From: Spisula solida
Taxonomy: Eukaryota; Mollusca; Bivalvia; Venerida; Mactridae
Length of the DNA stretch: 64,000 nucleotides
Assembly: GCA_947247005.1 (NCBI GenBank)
Contig: OX365959.1
Span: forward strand, 40,951,097-41,015,096
Direction of reading: 5' to 3'
Both the position numbers and the translations under genes were made by a program. Each line of letters begins with the position of its first letter. The first letter of the stretch is position 1. The notes under the pieces were generated by a model, which was not told the DNA's origin, ran no database searches, and saw only the letters and a list, made by a program, of their open reading frames with translations. Below, piece by piece: positions 1-14,064 of the stretch.

Positions 1-2780
1 AACATATGTCTCATATTGTCTGTCATGTAATCTGTTTTTTATATGTTATCACATGCTTTGATTTACCGTATTAAGTAATGGTCTCAAATGTCAACTGTAA
101 ATGACATGAAATGTACTGATCCTGTTTAATTAAACGAGAATAGTATTATGTAGTATACATCAATGCATTGCACAAGGCTTAATATTAAGGTACATTTACA
201 TAATGATTATAGATCAGTATAGCATTTCTTTGTTTGTGCTGCATAATCGTATCGGCTACCAACTCAACCGTATACAGAACTTTATCAAGCGAAAATCGTG
301 TAGCTTAAACCATGTTTTATTAATATGTTACGGATAAAGCCATGTCAAAGTTTACGAGTAATTTAAATGCAATATGTCAAAAATATAATCGCCTTAATCC
401 CTAATGTATTACCAGACAATATTGTAAAAACTCATCAACCGTGAAACACGTGTCGTTTATCCCTTTATTAAGTCGTGGCGCCGTTGCTCTATGGCATACG
501 ATTGCAGATTATACACGTTCATAACTCGACTGATACTTTCCTTCTCAACCATACCACATCCAATGCTTACTGATATCAATGCCTTATTTCTTCATGAATT
601 TCTCTGTGAAAATATACTAATAACCCCACTCTGTTTTTGTCGTAGATAAACCAATAAAACCAATAACAATATATACATGACGGCCCAAATTGTTACACCA
701 CAATATATCATTTCACACATACACAATGTATTACCTTCTCCGGAACAAACTGTTTCCAACAACGTCGCAATAACGTTCTAAATACATTATATAAGGTGTC
801 AAACAATCGCGTATTGTCTTCTAAGAATATCAATGGCTTCGGCACTCAAGAGACGCCAGAGAACGAAGTGTTTTGTCGTCCGTAAAATACGCTTAATGTC
901 ATCTAGAATTACCTAGAAGTTTCATAAAATGCTTTTAAATTTTACCCTATAACGAATGAAAATGCAATGCGCTGTACATGTAAGTGTTTTAAGATCATGT
1001 AGTGAGTGTGCGTTGTAGTAATTTAACAGCATATACTGTGCAAAACAACTGCAACGATGATATGTATGTTTGTTTTTGTTTTGTCATACATTTTCGGCTT
1101 CCAGGTGATCAAAGTCAGTATAAAATTTGCACATTGTAGTATATTTACCTCATTGGTTTGCAACAAATGTTTAAGAAAGTGTGATTTTAAATGACACGTA
1201 GAAAGTATCTAACGACCGAAAATAATTTGAAATGCAAATAAGTTTAGACTCATATAGATAAAAAAAAATAGGCAAATAGATTAGAAATTGGGGCTACACC
1301 AACAACTATATACCAATTTTATGCTTTTAGAAGCGTAATTGTGTCTTTAAAGTGCTAATGTCTGTTTTGGGAGTTCCCCCACCAACAATTTATGAAAAAA
1401 CTAGCCGAGCACAACTGTTATAAATTTCCATAAATATTGTCATAAATATAATCTTCATAGATATAACACGTTGATATACCTTGTACAGATAGATCGAAGA
1501 TGGTCGAATAACATAAAACGTTTATGAGGTCATGTTAAAAGTACGCAGTTGTTCTGAAACTTCACACATATTTCAGCAACAATAATGTGTTAATTACAAA
1601 CATTTCTATTTATAGCAAAACGTTTGTTCCAAATTAAAGTTAGGGTACAATAAATGAATAAGACTTTATATCTACTTTAACAAGGTATGCTTATGTGATG
1701 AGACACGCAACATTTACTCATATTTAAATTTTAATCATTTGTGGGTTCGAATACAAAACGCGGCGTCTATTTTTGTCTTTTTTATGATCAATTATTTCTA
1801 AATTACAAGACTGTATAATTATACACGATAAAGCATTTGACATTGTATTGTTCAATTGATATATTATTGAATGTTTGCATTATATGATTGTACAAAAAGT
1901 GAATATAAAATTGTAACCATGACTACATGTGGACCTTACATTAAGTAAAAGCACTAGGTTTACAATATAAAATTCTTTATAGTCCAGTCAGGGTAAGAAT
2001 ACAGTGACGCAGCGATCGGGTCCACTGTTACGGAGTAATATTAATTATAAAGGCATATACAGACCGCCATAATTTCAATGCTAAACTAACAAACTATACT
2101 CGCTCTACCTATTTAGTCAATGGTTTTAATATTCTGTCTACAAATAAACGGCTACGTCACTGTCATCAGATCCTAATTGGATTATACCAAAAAAACAACT
2201 TTAGTATATTTTCATAAACATATTTAAATAAAAACAAAATTTCAGCTAGAAAATTGTATAGTTAATGAAATTCGAACTCAGACCTACAAAGTGAACAAGT
2301 TACATTTCAAGTACACTGAGCTATTGGGACGACTGATCGGTTGGAAAAGCGTTTTATTACTGCTAAGTTAATCAAATAAAACAGGTTACCCGTTATCAAA
2401 ACTTGGATGCGCCAAACGTTTGCGCGGGAATCACATTATCGTTGTGAATTTATATACACTTCGGGACACTCTGTACATGTTGTCGATGTTATTATAAACA
2501 ATGATTACGAAGAGTAGCTGTATGTTCTAGGATCCTAAGTTCCAATTATATATTGGAAATTTCGTGACAATAATTTTTGCCCATAGTTATAAGACGTTAT
2601 CCATTGTCGATATTCAATTATCTAGGTATAGTACTCGATTGGCTACCAGCTATGAGATCCAATAAACTGCTTATTTTATGAGAAAATAAATCACTGTTCG
2701 TACTGCAATATAGGAGTTGAGTGTTAATTACCTAATGTATTCTGAAAACATTGTCTTATGAGGTCTTAATACTGCTTTTA
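1..2780. repeat. Duplicon A, copy 1 (paralogous to 14065-15760)
   Basis: No gene is recognisable here. Positions 1-1000 align by eye with 14065-15020, about 1150-1560 with 15010-15410, and 2440-2780 with 15420-15750, all in the same orientation with many substitutions and small indels. This copy has about 870 bp (roughly 1565-2435) that the other copy lacks, and that part contains a tRNA-like SINE head. The DNA is AT-rich with no open frame of note. Confidence 0.8.
2265..2330 (-). mobile_element. Degenerate tRNA-derived SINE head
   Basis: Read on the minus strand, the segment has an A-box-like TAGCTCAGTG and, about 45 bases on, a B-box-like GAGTTCGAATTTC, the spacing of an internal RNA polymerase III promoter. 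The acceptor and anticodon stems do not pair, so this is not a working tRNA gene. It lies in the part of duplicon A that is absent from the second copy, as expected for an insertion. Confidence 0.5.
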
Positions 2781-3420
2781 AGTAAATTGATTTATTCTGA
2801 CACAAAATATGACACAAACACTAGGTCACTGAACTCGTTGTTTGTATTTTGTTATTACTGAACAGAAACATGCTATGTTGGGGTTCATATTTATATTTGA
2901 TACAATCGTAATACTTGTGTGGCGAAGCTTGATTATTGTGTGTATCTTTCATGAGTTTTCATGTATACGTTTAACGAATTTTATTTCTTACATATTATTT
3001 GTATGGGTGCGCTACCCTAGATTTCCGAATATACCCCGTAATTCTTTCATGCGCAATGTGTTTAGCACCGATATGAGGTTAACAGTTCTTTAAAAGCATC
3101 TTGCAATGTCCCTAAAACAGATCGTACATGAATTCGACCAGTCGAATCATCTGTTAACTAGCAAATATAAGAAACTGCTCGTCTAGGTATATGTCGGACG
3201 AGGACATCTGACCTTTACGAAATATCATCAATTCTAAAAAATAAAATGTCTGAGTGTCATTTTAGTGAGCCCTAATAAATCAACTATTAGCAATCCACAC
3301 AGCACCTAATCTAAGAAAATTAAAAGCCATCTATCTTGCGAATTGATCAACTCAACATATTTTGTCAAGACATGTATATTTGATTATTTGAATATATTGC
3401 GTCCGACCTTTATTGACTAT
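2780..3420. repeat. Duplicon B, copy 1 (paralogous to 17400-19160 and 28640-29530)
   Basis: This stretch shares long matches with two later regions, for example the segment around 3120-3290 with 18835-19050 and 29190-29420. No coding sequence is evident. It serves as the empty-site reference for the MITE at 18093-18506: here the sequence around 2888-2912 runs through without the element. Confidence 0.75.
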
Positions 3421-3551
3421 ACAGACAGACAAGCATACAGCATTTTCTTCTAAGTTCGATAGTTTTCATATGGAACGTTGCTGACGATGAAAAGTGCATG
3501 TAGTACAAAGGTGATATATGTAACAAGCTCCTGTTTTACATACATAGTACC

Positions 3552-3764
3552 ATGATAGCATACGGTTCGACACAATCGGAACGGTCCGTACGGCATTTTT
3601 ACGGGATAAAATACCTCGGATGTATCAAGTGTATGAATCCAGCAGCTTTCTTTCTTAAATGCTACGCGGAAGCAAATGGGCTGAAGAAAATAGACCGTAA
3701 CTTATCAGCAGCGGAAATATCAAAAGCTTTTTTATTGTTTAAACAATACAATTTCGCTACATAA
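3552..3764 (+). CDS. Unassigned 70-aa open frame, doubtful
   Basis: An ATG-started frame of 70 codons with somewhat higher GC than its surroundings. The product is basic and has four cysteines in its first half, including a pair spaced CIKC. I recognise no family, signal peptide or domain. No promoter, splice sites or poly(A) signal clearly belong to it, and it lies just outside a duplicated block. It could be a chance frame or a fragment of an unrecognised repeat. Confidence 0.12.
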   Translation: MIAYGSTQSERSVRHFYGIKYLGCIKCMNPAAFFLKCYAEANGLKKIDRNLSAAEISKAFLLFKQYNFAT

Positions 3765-5150
3765 CACGCAGCTACGCAGCGCTTGCTTGATGGGCGTGTA
3801 TTCCATTGAAGCACAGTTTAAATCTGTCATGATTACGTCATGGCGAAAGACGTTGAAAAATGGCGACGTTCTATTTACACCCGAGAGATGATTCGTAGAG
3901 ATTGTCCGAGGGGTCCCGATTGGGTTCGACAGTCCACCATTGTCAATCATCGTACAATTGTAACACAAATTTAACTATAGTTGAGTTTGCTCAGTGATTA
4001 ATTGTACTCCCCGAGCTAAACTCTGGAATACTGTACACCGAACCAAAGACCTAAATATACAAAGATTGGAAACATATACCAAATCTCGCAATATCTCGCT
4101 GCAGTCTTCTGAAATCTCGCGAAATCTCGTTTGTTTTTACCAATTATAATTCCCATGCTGAGTATGCTCTGATATTAGTTGTACGATATACAGGACACAT
4201 TTAGCTTTGTTTACTAACCAATAAATATTAGAATTCCTCCAATAGGTGTTATTTCAGCACTGCAGGTCATTGTACCCATTTATAATTCATACACGTCATT
4301 GTGTAATGGGTCTTGCAGAATATAATTCCGAGATAAAAACAGGTTAAGAAAAATTCAGTCGTTAGACGAGAGTACACATAGCAAATAACATATTTATGAG
4401 CGCACACATATGTCAAGAAAGGAAAGTGTATAGTTAAAATTTACAAAAGACCACACAAGCTAGGCCCAAATAGGAACAAACAAAAAATCACATGCTAAAA
4501 GTACACGTCACGATAATTTATAACCTGCAAACAACTGTATTTGTTTTATATTTGCAGAATTCCGAGTCATGTGCCGATACATTTTTTGTGTATTAGTTAA
4601 TTTTGCGGCTGATAGTAATATATATACTACGTTGATGTATTACACTTGCTTCGTACAAAAACAAGATTGATAACACGTTGTATGAGACTAGTGATCTAAT
4701 AACTATGTACAATTATCAGCACAAAATGGTATTCGAATACATAACGAACAATGAATGTCGTAATAACTTGACTCGACTCATTTTGAAGGTCGTATAGTGG
4801 TTGGAAATATTTGATCGATGACGATGATTATTTGATACTATTGCACATAGACTGGTTTTAATCAAAGTTTGTCTAAAAGGTTCATTGATGACAATATAGC
4901 AAACATAGACAGCATACATCATATTAATGATGATGGTAACAATGGTTGATACAGTATATTATATATTTTTTTCCAATTTCTGAATCCGAATGTACTAGTA
5001 TGATAGTTAACAGTGTCTTACGTTATATATGTATGAATGTCGAATATTTTCCGCTTCCTACTATCTCACAATTTAAGGGATCGTACATCTATCATGGACA
5101 CGTAAATAACAAATTGCTGCTATTGAAAGAGAGTGATTGCACTCAGCTGA
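3765..5150. other. Intergenic, nothing recognised
   Basis: AT-rich sequence with only short unsupported frames. A small run of related ATCTCGCNA words occurs at 4083-4130. I see no exon, RNA gene or mobile-element terminus. Confidence 0.6.
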
Positions 5151-5159
5151 AACAGTCGA

Positions 5160-8100
5160 AATTACATGATCAGCGTTTCAGAAATGACCAAGTATCACTG
5201 CCAATATTTGAAACAGGGAACTGTCGATCTGTTGTCAAGAGCATTGTCGACTCGACCAAACTGCCACCACGACGCTATCGATATATATAGTATTGGGAGG
5301 TTACTAGATCATTTGACATTCTTATTTATTAGTATTCATCTTGCGTATAGATATACAACTTTAGCTGCTGGGAGATTCGTTCTTTTAAACATACACATCT
5401 TCTCCGTATGTATGATGCACCCGGGAATACAATATGACGTTATCATCCAGGAAATGCTTAGCAGCTATTATTGTCTGGTTGACAGTCTATAAAACGAGAT
5501 TTGTGTCATCATTCTGTCTCTATTGTAGTATTAAGGAAAGTGTAATGTACATTTGCGTGTTAAAAATGGCATTTGTTGTACATTGTATATCGACTGTAGA
5601 CTATTATAGAAATGTTTGCACATTCTAGGAAACTTCACAGTTATTCTGAGAGAAGAAATATTCATCAATCTCAGTACTTATCTAATCACGATTCGGATAG
5701 TGTTAATTGACTAAAGATGACATGGCAGTCCATAGTTGTTGTACTTATAATTACTTCTCGTTTTGCATCAACTATATCGTTCATAACTACAATGTTTACC
5801 TAAACTTAGTGCGGCAGTCATTTATGTTTCCCTGAATGTTCTTACCTAATCAAATCTATTCCAAAGCTTCAAAATAAGAATATGTATGTAATCAGAACCC
5901 GAAGATTCTTCCCACTATTGGCAACGCAAATAATTAGAGGTGCATCACCTGATGAAGCTCAATAATACACTTAGACAGATGTTGCCATGGATCCATGGTA
6001 TTAATGGCTCCAAAAAATTAACTGTATCGAATAAATCTCCTCCAGGAAGCTTTGCGCTCATTAAGGCATAATTCATTACTGGTAAAATGTTCACCCTAGT
6101 AAAAGGTGGGAGAGATGAATTTTAGATCAGATAGACATAAAGGTATAGAGCAAAATGGAAAACAATACTTGTATATATATATGTAAGTGCACGTTTATGG
6201 GAGATGTGAAAGTACCCAAACATATTTGATTTTATATCTAATCTGCAACGTATATAACAGTCAATTGGGTGATTTTCTATCTAGGCCATACATGTTTCAA
6301 GCCGAAATGTCGAAGTTCCTGGGTACTTACATTAAAAATTTTCAAGCCAACGTTTCTGCCAACGTTAGTAAAATAAACATCCGCTTAAAATATAAGCATA
6401 CATACAGTGGTCGTTAGGACTGAATTGTTTGAGAGACACAACCCTGCTTCCGGGCGTTGATAATTATTTCGTTGACTACTTTTCAAGATTAGAATGTGAT
6501 TGAAATAGTTTATGTAGGTTAATGACATTCTTTACTTTAATCAATAAAATGGAGTAAAATGGAATACAATACTTATAAGGGCATTTATTTAGGAGGTAGC
6601 TTAGCCAAATCGTTTTATATGTATTTTATATCTATTCTACAACGAATATATCAGTCATTTGTATCATTTTGTATTTGGTCCTTCATACCGCCAGCATCAT
6701 GTTCCTCGCCAGCGTTTCTGCCGACGTTAGTAGAATTGACATTAAAGTCCCACTAACCCTAAGATGAAATGTAAGGATACTTAGAGCGGATTTTAGAATT
6801 AGTTTGGTGGAGAGTTTGCACTCATGGATATCGTGGATATCGCCGCAAAACCAGACTATTAATGTTGGTTAATGACATTCGTGACTTTAATCAATGTCAG
6901 TGACAAGGTGAGTGTCCGTGTATCCATTAGTTAGTGTTATTAACGGCTCAGTGACAGCAGCATTTTCTTCTGACTTTTCTTTATATTGCTAATTGATCAT
7001 CGTAAGTGGCTCTAACAAATAAATACTAATGTTGTGTAACTAGGTCAATAGGACAAATTGTTGATTATGTCAGAGTTATGACTTTCTCAATAGACGTAAT
7101 GGAGAACACATGAATGTTTATGTATTCAGTGACATGCATACTAAAAGATGTAAATTCCACCCGAGAACAGAAAATTGGCAAGAAAAATATATCAGTCGAT
7201 ACACGAATTGAGGTGTCTTTTACCATCATGAATATATTGGTTAATCAACATAGACTATTTTTTGTAAATCAGATATATTTGTCGATTAAAATCATATCAG
7301 ACGCATATATGTTGTGATCACCTTTCTTATGCTCTTAAGTCTGATAATATGGGCAGAATTGATAGTATTTTCTAGCATATTTCACGTTGTTACAGACATA
7401 TATTTAAGTAGTTGATTTCCCAGTTGAATAACAATTGAAATAATGAGACTGATGTAGTTATTGTTAATGCGCTACAGTAGTTTCTGATCACTACCACAGG
7501 TGTTAAATGTCAACTGGCGGCTGTAAAAGCATCCCCGTACTTTACAGCAATGAAGTTATCATTAATAATTACCTCGCTTAATGGTTAATTATACACGAAA
7601 TTTAAAGTAAATAGTGTGTCATTCATTGTGGATTGAGAACATGTAGATAGGCATGCTTGAAATGTCCATATTTCGGGCATATGGATGGTTCGTTCTATGT
7701 CTGACTCTTGCGTGGTTGGCTAGGCGATGCCGCCGTTTCCGTACGGTTTGGATTATCTGCTCTTAGTTCTCCCGACTCTCTAGATAGAGGACATTTAATG
7801 CGACTGTTTTATAATTTACTGATAAAAGTTCTACCTCTATTTTCCGCTCATCGGTTGGGGGCATATTATAAATATTGAACAAGACACCTTTCGATTCGTA
7901 GTTAGGTCCATTATTCCCTTGATCAACGTGCAACCACACTACAATCGTCGTTAAGAGTACGTCACATTGTATACTTACGTCACGTATATTATTGCGAGGT
8001 CACTAGGTCGTAAGACGTTCTTATATTCTTAGTACTATATCGCGTCTAGACATGCATCTTTGGTTGTTATGAGGTTTTGTAATGGATACTCATCTTCTCC

Positions 8101-10030
8101 GTATATATGATCCACCTGGAAGACAATATGACGTAATCGTCCGGGAATGGCTTACATGTAGCAGCTTTTATTTGTCTGGTGTTCACTCTATGCAACGACA
8201 TTTTGTGTCATCATTATGCATCTATTTAAGTATTAAAGAATGTCTAGAAATGGGAGTGTTTTACCGTTAGGTGTTTCAAACTGCATTTGTCGGAAATCGA
8301 CTATAGACGGTCACAGAACGTTTGATATGTTTGTTCATTCCAGGAAATCTCCCTGCAATTCTGAGAAGAATAGATGAGTGGTTCAGTTTGTCAATTCAGA
8401 TTCCTTTATTTAATACTTAGTAATATATACTTCAAGACTATAGACTCTAGGTTTAGAATGTATAATGTGTGTACAAGAACCTGCAAGAGTGTGTCGCCAA
8501 TGTATGAGGAATAATTTGTTGCACCAAGAGCTAAGGGAATAGCATTCTGTTTTTTTGTGTAAATCAATGTACAATCGGTTAAGAACGGGGACTGGCATAA
8601 TAATAGTGCATTGTAATTTCAAAATTGTTGTTTAGAATAGATTTTATGAGCCTAATTCTTTATTACTCTTTTAGCATAATTCAAAAGATGTTTTCTTCTT
8701 TAGATCTGTAGATACTGTTTGATTGCCCGTTCTTTTCTTTTATCATTGCTAATTATTGACTTCAGCAGATCTAAACTATCTTCAGGTTGAATGAACCAAG
8801 GCTTATTACTCTCTAAGCACGAGAGTCGGTTCGTTTACATATTTACTGACTAAAATTACTCTTTATAGTCGAGTCCACATGTTATGGTTAAATAGAGAAA
8901 AAAGGAAAGCCATTTATATGAGGGAATTTTAAAAGGAGAAGCAGCCAAACTTATGTATAATATGCAAAGAATATATCAGTCATTTGTACATTTTATTATT
9001 AGCCTGATAGATTTTTAAGCCTAAATGTCGAGGTTCCTGCTGACCGTCAGCATGATATTTCCTGATAAGATGAAATGTAAGGACACTTACAGCGGTCTTC
9101 TTACAATAACGATACGTCCGGAAATGCAATATGTCGTTATTATCCGGGAATTACCTAGCAGCAAATATTTGCCTGATGTACACTCTATAAAACGACTTTA
9201 TGTCATCATTTTGCATCTATTTTTAGTACATGTATATTAAAGGATGTCTAGCAATGGGAGGACTTTGCGAAACTAGACTATTTATGTAGGTTAATGACAT
9301 TCGTCACTTTAATATCACAGGGTGTTATTAACAAACTCACTGAGAGCAGCAATTTGTTCTGGCTTTTCAATAGCATCGTAAGTGTCTATAAAACAAGGAA
9401 TGATTATGTGTAGAATTCGTTAAAGTAACTTATACATTAGGACAACTTATTGATTATATAAAATTTATGACTGCTTCATTAGACGAAAAGGAGCACACTT
9501 AATGTATTCATTGACATGCATTCCCAGAAGTGAATGCATACACAAAACGGAAAGAGGAACATTCCACCAGACAATACGAAAAATCGCAAGAACAATAAAT
9601 AAGTGGGTACACGAATTCAGCTGACTGTTACCATGGTGAATACACTGATTAATCAAGTCTATAGTCTGTAAAGCAGATACCACTGTCAATTAATGTCATA
9701 TCAGACGCATACTATTATGGATGCGACATTTCTTATGCTCTTTCGTCTGGTGACATGGGCATAATTGATGGTATTTTCTAGCATTTATCACGCTGATACA
9801 GACATACATTAAAGCAGTTGATTTCCCAGTTGAGAATAAATCGAAGTAATGAGACTCGTATTGCTATTTAATGTGTCTGTGTCGCAACAAACAGATTGTA
9901 TTAAATTTACATTCAGCATATGAGTTCTTAGTGATCCACCCTCTCTAGATCGGTGACATTCACTACGTCTTCAATAATTTACTGATAAAACTTCGACCTT
10001 TTACACCATTCCCTGCTAACCGGTTACTAT
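5160..10030. repeat. Locally duplicated block G (repeats within 5.2-10.0 kb)
   Basis: This region repeats itself in diverged form. The segment at 5400-5640 resembles 8075-8300 and 9100-9265. The segment at 6290-6420 resembles 6690-6790 and 9019-9100. The whole stretch 6840-7860 resembles 9270-10030. The short frames inside are not preserved between copies, so I do not annotate them. No gene is recognised. Confidence 0.7.
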
Positions 10031-11099
10031 TTTTCACGTTCAGTGATCAGTTATGTATTGCTGGTGTTTAACCACACCGTGGCTGGATTGGGAAATGTAA
10101 TTCGAATACCCGTAGTCGGTTGTTTGGGTGTTTTTTTTTATTGTATTCTCTACATTATTGGAATGTTGATGCCATAGCTCTTCAGTTTATATCTCGAATT
10201 GTATATATGTTCATGTACGACCTACTCCAATTATTTCATTTCCTCAATCGTTTATTTATAGAAGCATTGTTGTTATTTTCTGGAAACAGTGTTTCCATGA
10301 AATATAAACCGAGGTTGCTTCAGGTTACATTGTAGTATATAGAGATATATCTCCACATAATTGTTCCCAAGTCATATATATTTCTAGTTAAAAGGTGTGT
10401 GATTGGCATTTTTTATGGAACGTCACAATCTAAGCTCTTTGGACATTATCAATTATTGTGTGCTCATGTCAGCCAGCCACACACATTACTATATTGGTCA
10501 ATACAAGGAAACTTCATGAGCAGACACGTTAACTATTTGCGGCGATTGGGTTCTGTATGTGGACATGAATCTTGCATTATGTAGAGGAACAATATGCCTA
10601 GAACAAAATTTATTCAATTGTACTTTAATCACAATTATATAAACCTTGATACACCCGATTTGAAAACACAGTTTAACGTGCATTCGACGGAGCAGAATTA
10701 TACGGTAGTAACACAATAGTAACAAATAGTGTAATGACATCATACATATTTTTAAAATGGAATACATATTAATCAGAAATTGAATATCGTCTTACAAAAG
10801 CAAAACGAAAAGATTCAAAGCCAGCAGCAGTTCATTCAATGCATGCGATTACATCCTGTCATTTATCTTGATTTGGAATTTGTCGATTAGTCTTCATTAG
10901 TTGCACGTTGAAGATAAACTGATGTGCACTCACAAGCTCATGGAGTCGGATTCAGACATTGGAAACATGCTGCTACATAAAACAATCTGTTTGGCATTTG
11001 TGTGAAACACCCCGCATTTAAATCAGTAAATAACGGATTGAATTATGCTATTAAATCACTACATTCTATAATAATCACACAATGGTATCAAAGTACAAC
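10031..11099. other. Intergenic, nothing recognised
   Basis: AT-rich sequence with three short open frames that overlap on opposite strands and show no domain, splice or codon support. No repeat family was identified. Confidence 0.55.
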
Positions 11100-11490
11100 A
11101 TATTTAGAATTACTCTTTATACAGAAATAAGTCATACATGTAAATAGCCAACTCTAGAACGTAAGGTGAAATAGAAAGACTTAATTGTAAATAAAGCTGT
11201 GGAATAAGAGATGTGTTTTGCATAATTATGTTATCCCGATGAAAAAGGAAGCACAACCTATCATGCGTAGGGCACTTTTGAAATTGAATCCATGATTTAT
11301 TTTGATTTTAGCGTATACTGGTCTTAGTTTTTGGCAGTAAAAAATTGTTCAGAAAATAAGTTGGAGTGTCGTTATTGCAGTCTTAATTCTTCTGTTATCC
11401 TTATCTTATTGACGCATCCGTTTGACAGTGTCCCCAACAATCACATATGTATACTATTGAATCAGGTGTAAATCGCTGATTTTGCGCGCA
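11100..11490. repeat. Duplicon H, copy 1 (paralogous to 50890-51330)
   Basis: Matching words in the same order occur at about 50890-51330, including the shared 'acagaaataagtcata' followed by 'atagccaactct'. No coding sequence is evident. It lies immediately upstream of the mariner-like insertion. Confidence 0.65.
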
Positions 11491-11540
11491 AATAATCCAC
11501 ATACATTTTGGTCAATGTCAGACTGTAGCCACGTGCTCTA

Positions 11541-12838
11541 CGAGAGGTGTTCAACTTATATTTGAACAAAATTGAACATCGAGTATTTTTAAATATTTCA
11601 CATCGAAATCAAATTGTGTCTATTCTATCGTGTATAGTAATGTATCAAGAGATATAAACAACCATTGTAGAATGTATATGTAATATCCTTAGAACAGAAT
11701 CAACTATTGTATCGAGTGTGTTGATTTTGCATGTTTTAAAGTCAAAAACCTCCAAGTGCTGATGCTTACAATTCGATTCTCTAATCTAATTTCGATATCC
11801 TCCAGATTTATATGCTATTGATACTTCATCAGGAGACTTCGGTATCCACTGCTTGGGTATACTATACTTCCCAGTCAAATTCATAAGGTACTTAATGACA
11901 TATTTTGCAGGGTGACAGGAAATTCAGTATTTGGGAAACCCCTGTCTTTGGGATGTTACCAGGAAAAGGGCGTGTCACATTTTTGTCGAAAAAAAACTTT
12001 TAAACCTTTTGCATAAATAAAATATGCGTGAACTTTTGCTCCCTTTTCAATCATTTTGAGTTCCGCTTTTCCAAAATATCAAACACAAGACAATGTTATG
12101 AAAGCGGGCGCAAATTCACCAAGCGTAACTAACTCCAACTAATGTCTATAATCATGACCCTTTCTAAAATAGCAGACTCTGTCTATGTACTTATTTCCTC
12201 TAAGATAAAACACTAACTCCCAAGGAACGACACATTTTTTCCAATCACTGTTCCGTAGTCGCATATACAGCCTCCAAGACCTTGGTTTGCGCTCTTTGTT
12301 TTGCTTGGCATTGAGCTAATGAACATCGCATTTTTCTGAAAGTCTGCATCTAACATTTTCGAAATTATTCGATTGAAAGTTGCTATTGATACTTACAACT
12401 TCGCTGCCATCCAACTTTGGGTTATTGGATTTGTCCTAGATATCACAGAATCAATGGACATGGCGATAACATGTTTCAACCATTTTTGATGATTTTTAAT
12501 ATTTTGTGCCATTTCGCCAAAAACAATCCGATGAACGTGTATCACCCTTCATATGACAAACATTACTGATTGTCTTCACTGACATGGGTAATTCATAATA
12601 TACAAACATTTTTTATGCTTCTATAGGGGCAATTTGTCTTAAAAAACCCAAAACACAATGCCCTCTACATGATGGTTGATTGTGGTTAGAAAAATAATGC
12701 AAATATGAAACAAAATAAGTGGATTTACTACTTAACACATTTTCTTACATGGCTCAATAGAAATAAATCGATTTTATTGCGTTAGTATTGCAAAGTCCGA
12801 TGTTCAGTTTTGTTCAAATATAAGTTGAACACCTCTCG
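11541..12838. mobile_element. Mariner-like DNA transposon, about 1.3 kb, degenerate
   Basis: The ends are inverted repeats of about 41 bp that begin CGAGAGGTGTTCAACTTATA on each strand. The first 31 positions are identical and only scattered mismatches follow. TA dinucleotides flank both ends (11539-11540 and 12839-12840), the target duplication of the Tc1/mariner superfamily. The 1298-bp length is typical of mariner elements. No intact transposase frame is present in either direction, and I could not find the DD(34)D catalytic region with confidence, so it is dead or non-autonomous. Superfamily assignment is inferred from the TA site, size and terminal sequence. Confidence 0.75.
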
Positions 12839-13096
12839 TATATAAATATAGACAAATTACTATGGAGTTAAAAAGATGCTATAAGGTAGTTTATAAATTA
12901 TATGATAGAATTGTCATGTGCACTCAATAAGCCCTACACTGAATTATACTACATAAAGTGCTCCAAATGCTCGAACGAGGTGAATGAAAAACATTTTAAT
13001 GTAATCGAAAAACGTTATTTTGGCGTATACGATCGATATTGTAACTGTCAACTTCATTTATGTAAATTAAGCATTAAATATTTTCCTATTTTTCAG

Positions 13097-13144
13097 GGCA
13101 AATTGGTGAACGATAAAGATGTTATCCATATCATGTATCGTTGA
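13097..13144 (+). CDS. Possible terminal exon, very doubtful
   Basis: A pyrimidine-rich tract ending in TTTTTCAG at 13089-13096 precedes a 15-codon frame that ends in TGA. A GTAGGT donor-like site follows at about 13152, an arrangement like the 3'-UTR intron of the defensins. The same frame stays open upstream to 12902. I recognise no protein family and found no partner exon. Confidence 0.1.
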   Translation, partial: GKLVNDKDVIHIMYR

Positions 13145-14064
13145 CTAATAGGTAGGTTACACTTTATTATGTCAAGCTGGAGTACCATTGCCACATGATA
13201 CATATGTGTTCAGCTGCGCCACGTCTTTGTTTCAAATGTAGGGAAACGTGTCAGTAAAGTCAGGGTAAATCGCTATTAACTCAACATCAGCATACAGTGG
13301 TCATTGAAAGTTGATTGTTTGCACCTGTGACATAATGGACATACAAAGATATTCTAATTACGGTTGTTTTGTATTGTTTTATTAAAACAGAGACACAAAT
13401 TTATAGTATGTTTGTATTATCAAATTTATTCTTTGGTTACTCACGTTTCAGATTGTGTCTCTGTCACACACAATCTGACAGCAGGACAACGCACTTCGAC
13501 AGAGGAATTGTATAGATAGACGCCTCTTTGAAACAACCCCTGCTGCTGTAAATATATTGTGTAGGACTATAGCATTCAGACTTGGTTAAACAATATACAT
13601 CCCCTAGCACACAATGTGCAACTTAAGACCAAAAGTGACGATTCTGTAACAAATTTGACTAGTCATTAAATATTTTGAAATTATAAAACTTATTATAGCA
13701 AGAGTATTATATAACAAATAATATATAACAGATTGGGAAACCAAATATGTTGCATCGTTAAATAAAGTATTTACTCACTTATTTACTTACTTACTAAGCA
13801 TTAAAATCACCTGAAATGATTTATAATGATAAGCCCTTTTGGAAGTTTACGACATTGCCCCCCCCCCCCTCATACTGGTTCCTAACTGAGTTGAACCTTA
13901 ATTCTATGGTCAGCCCAAAATATGGTGTTCTATGATATTTTTCAAATTACGTGTACATAGGCAAATTTGCATATACTGTATGTAGAAAGAAATGTGCTAC
14001 ATTTGTATCAGTCCAAGTGAACATCATCTGGACCAATAGTATAATGGGAGTGGCAGCCGCATGT
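13145..14064. other. Intergenic, includes a 12-base C homopolymer
   Basis: No gene was recognised. A run of 12 cytosines occupies 13858-13869, striking in such AT-rich DNA and a likely slippage or assembly-error site. Short simple TTAC repeats lie at 13771-13795. Confidence 0.6.

Noticed and set aside
1742..1760. B-box-like GGGTTCGAATAC as part of a tRNA or SINE
   Set aside because: No A box or stem partner lies at the right distance upstream.
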